A DNA stretch of 64,000 nt, from the NCBI RefSeq assembly GCF_000003815.2, contig NC_049996.1, positions 8,763,310-8,827,309 on the forward strand, read 5' to 3'. The first letter of the stretch is position 1; each line of letters begins with the position of its first letter. The notes below the pieces were generated by a model that saw only the letters and a list, made by a program, of their open reading frames with translations, was not told where the DNA came from and searched no databases. The translations under genes and the position numbers were made by a program. This stretch comes from Branchiostoma floridae (lineage: Eukaryota > Chordata > Leptocardii > Amphioxiformes > Branchiostomatidae). Below, in pieces: positions 36,961 through 49,200 of this stretch.

Positions 36961-38485
36961 TTTTTTGGTGTGAGTGGTTCTTCAAAACGTACAGGCATAT
37001 GGCTGCACCTGGGGCAATTACTGTCGCATTAAGGTCACCTGAGTTTGTCAGCCGCTCCAGACACTTGCGACCCCATGTAAGCTCCTCACAATTCAGCCCA
37101 TGGCTTTTAAGAGAGGGTAGTCACCCCTCCCAACAACAGAAAAAAATTGTATGATGTGTTCAAAGACTCACTCACACTCACAGTCACATACATATTAGAC
37201 AATATGTCTTCTCACTATCAACAAATAACCTACCAACCTCCTTGGCTGTACCTACATTCTTCAGTGGTTAACTGCTAATTAGTAAGTAATGTTTACGCCA
37301 TTGCCACAACATAACATTTTATTTGGTCAAGATCTTCTTTTATGTCAGTGTAGTGCACACAAGTGCCCTAGGTGAAAGGACAGAAAAGCATCATACACTG
37401 CAAAAGATACAAATGCTTTTGCTATTTGTATTGATAAGAAAGTAACAAATAACAGAAGATGCTACTAAGAGACTCTTCAAGTAAATGACCATAACGAATG
37501 AATCACGCACTAACTTCACTCTAATATGTGTTTTGTAACATGTATGTGTAATGATATGTGTATGGATTCATTTGGACTATAAATTGTGTAGTCTGTATCT
37601 TTGTTACTGTATACTTTATCTGACCTTGACCTCTTCCTTCATGCCCTCAATGAAAAGCGGTCTGGATGTTGATTTGTGCTTCTCATTAATAAAAAGCGTT
37701 CAAACAAACAAAATAAGATGACGCGAAGAACAACTCGTTGTATAAAAGATTTTATTACCTTGCAAGTTGATAAATAATCTCTTTCACATATACGATCATA
37801 ACGAGTCATTTTGGTGATTCATTGCAACACGGACACATTATGTACAGCTCTTTTCGATTAAAAAACAAACGAAAAGCAGGAACGACCAATGGAGAAATGA
37901 TTAGATACTTTTTTTTACATCTTCTCTTTTTAAACGGTACCGTTTCGGCCATGACGTGCCCTAATTTATGCTAATATATGCTGAAGGTTTACAAACATTT
38001 TTCTCCACCCTCCGTTGTCAACAGCTAATTTAAATTTCTCTCTAGGCGGTTGGCCTGAACTGTATTTATTGCATTTCAAGCAACGAGTAAAATATACTGC
38101 GCATTTACAACGATGAGAAATAACACTCAGCCACATTAACAAAAATAAATATCAATTTACAAAACTCAGAAGCTTGCTCCTTTTTTCTCTTACTTGTCTT
38201 TATCATACATGCGAGACAGGAGCTGTTCTCGTGAATAAATTATGATAATTAGGTACTTCGGAAGTAGCTACATTGTTGCAAAGTAAGGTGGAAATTAAGG
38301 AACGGGACGAGACGGAAATGGCTGAATTAAAACTTACAAGAACATTTTACATCAGTACGATTCATGGTAAAATAGCCTTGTCAATATCACATGGTCATGG
38401 ACATCCGGAATTCTATGGGGAGGGGCAGTGCTTTCTGGTAAACACGTTTTAATGTTCTCAAAATTAATTTCATCTTGGCCAACTT

Positions 38486-38589
38486 TAATCTCAAAGTAGA
38501 TCTATAGGGAACAGTATCCAAAAAGGGCTAAACATTGTCCCGAGCTCTTGGATACTGTCTTTGCCCCAAATAGATCTGTATGGAGATTA
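38486..38589. mobile_element. Short variant of the TAATCTCC MITE family
   Basis: 104 bp, TAATCTCAAAGTAGATCTAT...AGATCTGTATGGAGATTA, with inner arms AACAGTATCCAA and TTGGATACTGTC. Flanks GGCCAACTT (38477-38485) and GGTCGACTT (38590-38598) match at 7 of 9. Confidence 0.75.
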
Positions 38590-39309
38590 GGTCGACTTAG
38601 GTTTTTTTACAGCAGTCTGTGTTTTGGAACGGCTTCAATATGCTAGAGAATTAGCCGAAGAAAGACATCAGTTCATATAAAACCATTTGGAAAGCTTTGG
38701 GACATTGACATTCTGCGTTTAAAACGTTTGTATCAGACGTTCTTATTGTCTCATTTGATAACTGAGCTTCACCAGTGTCAAGAACTTAGGTGAAGGAAAT
38801 TTACAATTTCCATTAGAAATACCACCAACCTACCTAGGTGGTATTTTTGTACTGGCTTACGACATTAACAACAGCATATCCAGAAGACTATCGCCTTCAA
38901 GTGGACGTTAGTAGCGAATAGGTAGCTGATAAACCACGTTTAAGTAGTTTCGTTGAGTGTTATCATAATGCGCTTATCGACATTATAGTAACTACCGGAT
39001 TGGCATGTTGTATAAAGTCTTGTTCAGCTAGGGAAAAACGCATCTTAAGCTCAAATGATTTCCTTTCATGAGATAATCTTTTTGATCTGTTGGATGTGAA
39101 TCAGGAAACTTCGTAATTCTTTGTGATGGTGGCTTGTCAACTTGTTAACATTCCGAATGAAATTAGTCTAGATCTACGCATGGTTCCCTATAGATTTATA
39201 GCTTTGTTATCATTAAGTACAACCAACTGCTTGTTGCAGAAGGTTGTCTTTTTTCACGACCAGTTTTATGGATCGTCAGTAACCCAAACCTACTTATGTC
39301 GGGCCGTTC

Positions 39310-39430
39310 TAGCCTGGGTACCATCTGATTGCTACCAGTGCTCCTTAAACTCGCTGCCCTGAAAAAAGTCATTTTTCAGGGCAGCGAGTGTAGGGACCCT
39401 GGCTACAAGTAATATGATGGCACCCAGGCT
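39310..39430. mobile_element. TAGCCTGGG-family MITE with internal hairpin
   Basis: 121 bp, TAGCCTGGGTACCATCTGAT... to ...GGCACCCAGGCT. Flanks GGGCCGTTC (39301-39309) and GGGGCGTTC (39431-39439) match at 8 of 9. The middle (39350-39388) is a hairpin with 17-bp perfect arms, CTCGCTGCCCTGAAAAA. Confidence 0.85.
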
Positions 39431-39744
39431 GGGGCGTTCAGCTTCCAGTGGTACAGTTTACACATCGATGCAAAAGTTCTTCTTTAACAAGTTTCTTTGA
39501 AAAGAAATCGCTGAGCAAAACGACGGTGCTTTTATCAGGGTCAGACAAACATTAAGATCGCTCTCACTTCGCTTTAAAACCAAGTCGGGATGAGCCTCAG
39601 AATCCCTCTCTCCTCTGACGGCAACCGGAGCCAGTCTTCCTTCCCGTCTTGGCAAGCGTTGTCAGCTACACTCTTACGGTAGTCAGTAGTGGACAGAAGC
39701 TTGAGAATACACAATATATAATCCTCGGGGAGGGAACGCCTCGC

Positions 39745-40206
39745 TCATAAACACTCGTGCACAGTTTTGACCGCCGTGCATTTGGAGCACTTGACTACGC
39801 AGCACCAGTGAAAGCGACACTTGCAGTTTTCTTCCACGACCACCTGTCTCTCCTTGTACCCTCTCCCACAACACAACAAGTCACAGCCGCCGATCCCCAT
39901 GGACGTGGCGTTACAAGCCCGACCTTTGGTCCCTTGCGACCCTGTTTTTCTGTTCCTTTTGCAAAAATTCGGCGACTCGTTCGTATACACGAGGTCCTCT
40001 GCCGTGGGGGCTTTGATAGTGTCCCCGACGGGTATGAGATATTTGCCGTTGTTGGAGCCCATGACTTGGAAAGCGCCGTTAAACCTCTCCTTTAGCCGGA
40101 CCCCGACCTCCCGGAATATCGGCATCTTTTTCCAACACGTCTTTACTGCGCATGAGCCAGACAGTCCGTGGCACTTGCACTCCGTCCGCATGAAGTTCTT
40201 CACAGC
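39745..40206 (-). CDS. Wnt6: Wnt6 exon 4: acylation site and C-terminal cysteine-rich domain
   Basis: The acceptor is CCCCAG before 40206; the stop is TGA at 39747-39745. It encodes residues 191-343: AVKNFMRTECKCHGLSGSC with acylated Ser206, [56 protein letters not shown], and ENCKCRFHWCCVVKCSKC, ending HECL. The RFHWCCVVKC block and the VMGSNNGK segment are typical of Wnt6 rather than Wnt1. Confidence 0.96.
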   Translation of the reverse strand, partial: AVKNFMRTECKCHGLSGSCAVKTCWKKMPIFREVGVRLKERFNGAFQVMGSNNGKYLIPVGDTIKAPTAEDLVYTNESPNFCKRNRKTGSQGTKGRACNATSMGIGGCDLLCCGRGYKERQVVVEENCKCRFHWCCVVKCSKCTAVKTVHECL

Positions 40207-43200
40207 CTGGGGACGAGAGTAAAAAAAGAATAAGTTGACAACCTTAACAAACTAGCCTAGGTGCCATCTTCCGTACTATTCGAGTGAAAAGATTGAGCCA
40301 GTAGTTACTATAGTATAGAAAATGGTACTTAAGCCAAGAACAAACTAGAAGTAGTTTCCCCGTTGGTGAAACGTTGAATGAATTTCTACTGCTTTGATAA
40401 AGTGGTACAACATACAATAAAGCACACCGTAGAGGGTTATATTGCAACAAATTTCGCAGACTTGTAAAACTTTTACGGTATTTCAGACCAGTGACTTGCC
40501 GGTTCGTTAATATTTGTTAAAAATGAAGTGGAAATGTCTCCGGTGTTATCTTACACTTTGACCTACCTAGCATTTAGAAAGTGAGAGATGTGCAAATATC
40601 AGTGGCGACCTTTGTTGATCTGCCATTTTGTATGATGCATCATGGTCTTACAATGCTTCATTATGGATCACATTCATAGATCTTCGCCTTTGTGAAGCTG
40701 GCCGCGTTGCTGCTATACATTTTTTTCTGGCTCTCTGTCTGTCATCTTACATCTAGACGGATGCATACATTGATACATGTTTCAACTTCCTCCGGTCTCC
40801 TAGGCACCCAGGAGTCAAGACCAAACATCCCCTTCAGCCTTGCCAAATCAAACCTTCTTTTTTCCCCAAATTTCCTCGCATTCTCCGCGCTCGCCAACCC
40901 CTCCGGAGAACTGACATTTCAGTGTCCCTCCTTTTAGGACATTGGTCATGCTCTCCGCGGGGGGTGTCTACGCTACACGTAATGGACTGGCGACTGACAG
41001 AAGCTGTTTAAAGGGCTAACCAGCTGAGGCGAATGGAGAATAAAGGAAATCACTTTCATGTTAGCCCTTCTGAAAGAAAAGTTCAGCAACAAAAGTTGAC
41101 ACAGCGTCACCCTATACATAACCTTCTACATCGCGTTTTCACAGGACATTGTTGCTATTATTGCTTTGGTAGGCAAAGCGAAAAGTGGCGAGAAGATTCT
41201 GATTACAAGTTTCCGATGCTCAATTTGCGTTTTCAAAATTCTTAATGAGCCTTGCGCTACTTTCATTGAATTGAAGAAGAATTGTCGTATATTGCGACTG
41301 TTTGGTACAACGGTTTCATATTAAAGATAGACACATAGTTGCAATAGTCTGGAGATCCTACCCACAAGTTTCGACGATCCAATGATTCCAAGATTGCATT
41401 TTCGAATTTTTTGGATGAGATTTGCGGTACACATGTACTATCATTCAATCAGGGAATCGAAGAAGAATATTTTAGCATATTTTTTATCGTTTGGTACAAC
41501 AGTTTTACAAGACACTCACGTGCCTGTGGCTTAATAGAAATGATTTATAAGTAAGGTACAAATAGGATGAAAATGTCTTTGCCCCCTCCCCCCAATGGAT
41601 CGAAGCTCTGCCACGCGCAAAGCATACTGGGACCGCAGCAGCTGTTGTTCCATCCCAGCTGTGAGTGACAGAGGATGGAGCCGTTGTGTGGATGTGACGG
41701 GAACAGGCGGGCACACGGCTCATAACAATGAGAAAAGACTGGAGATTACAGCAGCCAGACATGAGAAAGTTGGTTAGTCACGGCTTTTGATAATTAGTCA
41801 CTTGCACCTGTCGTCAGAACGGCTGAGACTACGTCTCTAGGGATTGCCCGGCGTCCCCCTACCAACAAAGCTTCAAGTCAACAGTTTCAAATGAAAAATA
41901 TTGCCCTTTTCTTTCTGTTTTTGCAAATTTTGTTTCAATGAGCTATTGAAAAAAATGCAATTTCTAACGCATTGCAGCTGAATTGAACGCCCTGGTTGGG
42001 TTTTTGGTTAACCTATTTTCGCCCATAGCGAATGGTGAATTTACACGTCTGAAACACCTGTCAATCATATTCGTGTCTAGCCTGGGTACCATCCGGATAG
42101 TAGTTCGCTCCTACGTTCGCTTCTGCTATCAGCACAGAGAAGCGACTGTATATAGTATGTAATGAACGCCGGAGCGAACTACTTTCCGGATGGTACCCAG
42201 GCTAATTCGTGTCCATTCTGGCGGGTAAATCTGACTTTCGAGGCTTCAGAGCTATGCTAATGAAATGAATGAATGAATGAAGACCTTTACTGCACATTTC
42301 TGCCCAACTAGTCTAAGAACAGGTCATATGTTAACAATCATACACATATTTGTGTAGAGATAAACGTCTAATATTTTCTATTAGTATTACAGTCAACTTC
42401 TCTCGCTTCTTGATAATTACATACATATAGTGAGCTGTCTGATTTGTTAGAGTCGGTTTATTTAGTATCAGTGGTGAGCTTAAACTAATGATTTGACATT
42501 TTCCATCGCATATTTATAAAATCCACTTGATCCTTCGCTTGTTCGCTACCTTTTCTCTCAGATGAACACAAGGTCAGTGAACCGGCGAGGTGGACAAGTC
42601 AACCATGGAAACAAAGGCCGCAAAATTATCTGGGTTTTGCCTTTGAAAAAGAAGCACCCCCATTAAACAATTGCACAAAACGGCGAGACAATCACCCGGA
42701 TAGTTCCTAAATGTCAAATACGGAAGACCACAGGGACAGCCACATCTCCTGTCAGCCAAGACCCTATACCCCATCTATTGTGCGCGATGAGCTTCTAATC
42801 AGGCTTATCTATTTTATACCTACTTATGCTATACAATGGTCGCATTTTGCGTGCTACCTTTGAACGTGGATTTATGAACAATCTCCGTGTATGCTAGGAA
42901 TGCCTTTCTAACCGATGTACGTGTATAGCGTCGTTGCCTTAGGCGGTGCGAATACCGAGAAACAGGGAGAGTTAGCGCGGGTCAACCTTGTATTATGATT
43001 CGATAACTCCGGATCAAACGATAATGATGCCATTTGTTGTCTAGATGCCACCAACGCAGTGTGAACGACACACAGAGTGGCTAGTAACTGTTCCAACTGA
43101 AGAGGAGGGACACGTCGCCCCAAAACATGGCTTATGACAAGGTCATATTTCTAAACTGGGGCTGTTTGGGAGGACGACAAATGAAAGTGTTTATCAAGAA

Positions 43201-46200
43201 ATATACAAAAAAAGTTTGCTCATGACTTGTCATTTTTACACGCGTGTTTTGTGTTGTTTTAAACATCAGAATTTCGTCCCCGCAAACTGCCCGACCGGGC
43301 ATTGGTTTGGTAATGTGTGTGTGTTGCAAAATAAAAGATGGACATTTCTATGCTGATGCAACTTGTCAGGAGAGATTTTGCTCTAGCTAATAAATGCGGC
43401 ATTTCTACCAGTTAGTCTTCCATGAATAACTTATCTTTTTAATACATAGATTCTGCAGAAATTCGTTCACTCATACCGACGGATATTGTGTTAAAGACTG
43501 ATTCATCTCCCTACTGTACTAAACTGATCTCTGCTCCACTAAGCTCTTCCTAATTGGAAATCAACTTTTAGGATCTAAACATAAAATTGCTGTCTGGTTT
43601 CAACTGTTAACACAAATGTCCATACCCAAATGGAATCCAGATTCCTAGCACCCTTTATCTTAAATGTGCCCCTAAACGTATTCTCATTGCAGTAGTTTAT
43701 CTTTAACTGTAGTTTATCAAGTCGGTTCTAAAACAAGGTTTATTCCCAAATGAGTACTTAAGTCACTCCCAATGTGTTTTTAAGTAACTACTGTTATTTC
43801 AGCCATGGACAAATGTTGACTTGTCATGAATTTGAATTGTGGAATCTTTCTTCTGCTTCTTCTCTTAAAGACTTTGTCTTTTCTGTAATGTTAGCTCTGG
43901 GTAAACTGATATTGAATGTGCCATAAGTAACGGCAAACACGTCAAGTTGCGGCTCTTTCTTGTGGTACAAAAACCTCGACCTTTTGCGGTACTTTGTAGC
44001 TCCTGTATTCTTTTCTCTCGCTCAATTCCTACGTCTGACATTGTGCGCGGCCGCCAGGCGGTTTCCTAGGTAACGGCGGAGCCAGAATCGTCCGTTGGCG
44101 TCTTTCCTATTGTCCCATCAGGCCACGCGGTTTGGCACACCGTTCTCGTTCCCATAGCAACTATCCAAACTACTGTAGTAGTACGGCGTCGCTACGTCAT
44201 ACACGTCACTATAATCATAGCCCTTTCTTCATTCAAATGGTCTATTTTTAGTCGCTGCACTAAATTTAGCGAAATGTCACGGGGAGCGCCTTTCTCGATA
44301 AAGGGCAGGAAGGAGGCTTTTATTTCCTGGGTGGAATTTATATGAGAAACCACTAACTGGGGATGGAAGTTGTAAAGGAAAAGTGCGTCTGGCGTGGCGT
44401 CAGTGTTTGCATTGACGTAAATGTGTAAATACAAGAACTATAAGGACAATACGCACGATACAATGGGGCACGATACAATAAGAGCACCGAAGTTCGGGGT
44501 CTCGTGCAGTGTTTTAGAAGAAGTATTTCACTTTTGAAAACCGCCCAAACTTTGCTTGGTTGGAAAAAAAGCTACATTTGCATCACAGAAAAAGTAGGTC
44601 ACTATCGGCATCCGTTAAGAAAGTTCCTCGGTAGTAATCTCAAAGCAGATCCTAGGGTGGTATACGATAGTATCAAAAGCTGGCAAAGGAGAGTAGCCGG
44701 CCTAGGGGTGTGCATTGGCCTTCGGTAGCTATACACGCCTAGGCTGCCTCTGTCAGCTTTTGATACTATCTCATGCCACCGTAGGATCTGCTTGGAGATT
44801 ACCTCAGTAGAACAGTTTTGCTCTGCTTTGTAAACACATGTTGGGGAAACTTGCCAACGACTACCAAATCGAAGATACTTCCTAAACAATTAACTCGTCA
44901 TGTATTTTATATTGTCTAATACTTAGTATACTTATTCTGTTTGGTTCTTCATCAACTTGCTGTTCATCTAGTTCACTATACTGGCAACTAGCTGTTTTGT
45001 TAGCTTCTAGCCAGATGCTATCTTATCACAATTAAGTTCTTTTAAGGTTTTAAGGAGATCTATGACTTCCGTAGGTTTATCTAATGCCGCTGATCATTGG
45101 CTACGATTATCCAGGAGATTTGACAAGTTGATCATATCAAAAGATGCTTCCACTGTCCGTTCTTCCGTCCAATTCACTATGAAGAATGTGTTGCCTGTAG
45201 TGTTTAGGACTGCCTTATCTATGTGTAAGTGGGGACGTTGTCAGGTCACTTCGCTTCAAACATCGCCGCTCCTACCTAGCGGCTGCCTCTGATGTTATCT
45301 CTCTGGGTTTGAAAGCATATCTGAACGCTGCGGCCCTTTTGTTCTTCCGGGCAAATAGGCATGTTCTCTCGAAAGATAAGGCTCTAACACTAGTAGTGCT
45401 TAACATGCATCTTTTAGCAACGGGAATTTTGGGCGCCAATGTTTGAATTTACAACGTATGCAGTATCATCAGAAGTTTCAAGTATGACCAAGATTGTTTC
45501 AAACATTTTCAGTGAAACATTTATAATTTTCACTGAAAAGTATTGAAGTTTCTTAAGTGGGAAAGTCGTTGTCTACAATTGAATATTCCATGTCAACTTC
45601 TCCCAAGCTTATCATGATCATCCACCTTTTCCAGAAATTATTCAGCAAGTTCCTCTTACATTTTTCTACAGTTGTTTTGCTTGTTTATTGCTTCCATCTC
45701 TGAATAGCAAGTTATCTGCTCACACAAAAGTTTTTAAATGCTTTTCGCAAGTGTTTTATTGAAGCCGTCGACGTTTCCGTGACCTTCTGTCACCCCCCTC
45801 ATCGCAATACGGAGTTCTATCTTACAATGCAACTAGGTGTCGTTGCTTACAGATGCGATCCCAAACTTAAACTATTAAGTATTTTTTTCTGTTTGTAAAA
45901 ATTGAAAGAGTTATCACTCACCAGTCTTCCCGCCTCGTTGTTATGTAGCGTCAGGAGTGTTCTGATATCGGATCTGTGTCTGGTCTGGGCGTCCATGAAC
46001 TCTCGGGACTTTGTGTAGCCGAAGTCGATGTCGTCTCCGCATCCCCCCCACTCCCAGCTTCCATCCGGGCTCTCTCCCTTCATCTGGTAGTCGCAGCCGC
46101 ACTGCAGCAGCTCGCCCATGCTGCAGGACTGCGTCACCGCGAACGTCACGCCCGCTGACGTCACGGCGTACACGAACGCCGTCTCACGTATATCTGTAGA

Positions 46201-49200
46201 ACATCAGAAAGGAGAAACTCATGTTTGGTCATCTTTTTTTCACTGAAAGAGATAATGTCTTTAAGAGACATTAGAGCGTCACAAAAGTGGTCATATCTCT
46301 CTCTCTAAGCTAAGGTCTTTTATTCAGCACTCAACGATCGCGAATGTCTTTTAATGAGCTCTGGGTGATCTTTCAATGATTTTTGTGATCTTTCAATGAT
46401 CTTCGAAGTCTTTTAATGATCGTTTAATGATCGCAATGATAGTACAATGACCGCAATGTTTTTCAATGGTCTCAATAATCTATCATTGATTTCCAATGTC
46501 TATCTATTATCTTTCAATTATCTTTTATATGATCTCGGTGATAATCCAATGCCATCAATGGTTTTTCGATGATCTCAATGATCTTGCAATCATCTCAAGT
46601 ATCTTTCGAAAATCTCAATGGTCTTTCGATGAACTTCAATGTCTTGCAATAATGTTTTCATGGTATTAATGATCTTTCAATTATTGTCAGTGTCTTCCAA
46701 TGATCTTTCAATGATCTTTTATTGATCTCGTTGATTATCCAATTGATGATGTTTCAATGATATCAATAGTCCTTCCATGATCTCAATGATCTTTTTAATG
46801 ATATCCAATTTCTTCCAATAATCTCTCCGTGATTCAATGATTGCCGGTGTATTTCAATGATCTTTCCATGGCCTTTTCAATGGTCCAAAAATATCCCAAT
46901 GGTTTCAATGACCTCCCAATGGTCTCAATCATCTTTCAATGCTCTCAAAGATCTTTCAGCGATCTCAATGTCTAATTGGTATCTCTCAGTGATCTTTCCA
47001 TGGCCTCAATTATCTGTCAAAGATCTCCAATGATCTCAATGGCCAGCGATGTTAGGTCGCTTTACCCTGAACCCTGTTGTTTTGGACTCACCAAAGTATT
47101 ACACTTTACCAGAAACAAGGGGTGAGTCACTAAGTAGGAGTGTGACAAAGGGAACACACTAGATCGAAAAACATCAACACCAGAACAAAACGCTTCTTGT
47201 TAGGTGCAAACAGACACGAGAACAAAACAGCTGACAGCTCAGCTTCCCTCCCTCCCACCAGTGTAATGATATAGAGCCAGTCTTCGCCTTCAATGACATA
47301 AAACATGTTAGTACTCGTGTTGTTTCGGCATTCCAATATCTACGTATAGCTCCGTTGCCAAACAAAGGTTTTACGTTGAGAAGAAATTGTTCCTGTTAGG
47401 GTACTTATTTTGGTGGTATCTACCAGATTCTGTAGTCATAGGTGGCTGGACTAGTAGAAATTGGCTAAACAGACTGTCACTGAAATTAAATGAATGATAT
47501 CCTAGACGAGTTAAGTTGCAAACTGTACTCCTATTGTCGACAAACTCCTCTGGTACATAGCTATATCTATTTGGCCAATTTCTACTATTTTTCCAGCAGC
47601 CCAGAGTATGGTAGAAACTAGCAACTTTGCCCTAAATACTCCCCTACAAAAAAGAGGTCATACGTTCCTATTTCCACTGGGTACGTCATTGTGGATAACA
47701 AAGGAAACAAAGACCCAGGATTAACTCTCATGTTAATCCTTTAGACACGTTAATCTTACAGATCCACCTTCTCTTTAACACATCTCACCATGTAGAATCC
47801 AGACCCTGAAATAATCTCATAAGAAAAGCAAGGCAGGCTTACATGATAGCATTCCAGATTTGTCTGAACAATAGTGTGTGCCTGGGGCAGTAGAACTGTA
47901 CCACCCGGTGGGAGAGACATAGCTGTTTTAATCACAGCTGACCTTTATGTCACTACTGATTTAGGGAGCTGTGATAAACATGCAGAAAGTACTCCCAACT
48001 CTAAAGCAGCTCTGAACCAATGTATATGTACAGTCGCTGGTAGTGTTTATATCGTTTTCAATGCACTTAAGAAGTACAATATGTTGCGATACAAACTGAT
48101 GTTCGCAGCTTCTTTATATTCGATATTTCATTAAAATGGTAGATAAACATGCTGAAAATACTCCCAACTCAAACACAGCTCTCAAACCCCTCTTAGCCAA
48201 TATGGAGAGTCGCTGGTAGAGTGCATATCGTTTCCAGTGCAATAAAGAAGTACAATATTTTGTTAGTTATGACACTACTGATTTAGAGATCTGTGATAAA
48301 CATGCAGAAAATACTCCCAACTCAAACACGGCTCTTAAACTCCTCTTAGCCAATATGCAGAGTCGCTGGTAGAGTTTTTATCGTTTTCAGTGCAATAAAG
48401 AAGTACAATATTTTGTTAGTTATGTCACTACTGATTTAGGGATCTGTGATAAACATGCAGAAAGTACTCCCAACTCTAACATAGCTCTTAAACTCCTCTT
48501 AGCCAATATGCGGAGTCGCTGGTAGAGTTTTTATCGTTTTCAGTGCAATAAAGAAGTACAATATTTTGTTAGTTATGTCACTACTGATTTAGGGATCTGT
48601 GATAAACATGCAGAAAATACTCCCAACACTAACGCAGCTCTTAACTTAAACAATATATTTAGAGTCTCTGATAGAGTTTATATCGTTTTTAGTGCAATAT
48701 GTTGTGTTACAAAGTAATGTTCGCAGTTTCTTAATATTTGATATTTCATTAAAAATTGTATAGAAACATGCTGAAAATACTCCCAAGTCAAACACAATTT
48801 CTAACCAATATACAGAGTCACTGGTAGAGTTTGCATTGTTTTCAGTGCACTTACAAAGTACAAAGTACATGTTATCTTACATTATGGTATCTAAGCATAT
48901 TGTTCGCAGTGTCCTTATAACCATATTTGATAAAAATTGTTAGAGAAACAGTCCGTCGACGGCTACGTTTTGTGACACCGTGATGGTATGTTTTGCCGCA
49001 CACACAATGACACCACAAATTATGAGAACGTGATTTGGAGATTTTACACCCGAAAAGACTCTTAAGGCGGGGCAATCTTAGAAAAACGCGGCGGTTACGA
49101 CAGACGGATTTGTGGTTCTTTGTTGTGTTACTAACAGTATCACAAGTGAACCAGTGGCTATCCCTCCCAGCCTAGCTGCAACAATAACGGGTATAATGCG

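Larger units (their letters stand above)
22157..39744. other. Wnt1-Wnt6 intergenic region
   Basis: About 17.6 kb with no recognised gene. It contains two-copy duplications (24390-24735, 30651-30770, 31621-31990), SINE-like fragments, several MITE families, ultra-short palindromes and a MITE-linked minisatellite. The CpG-rich patch at about 36270-36440 is the only part that looks like possible single-copy regulatory DNA. The remaining ORFs look like chance. Confidence 0.5.
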
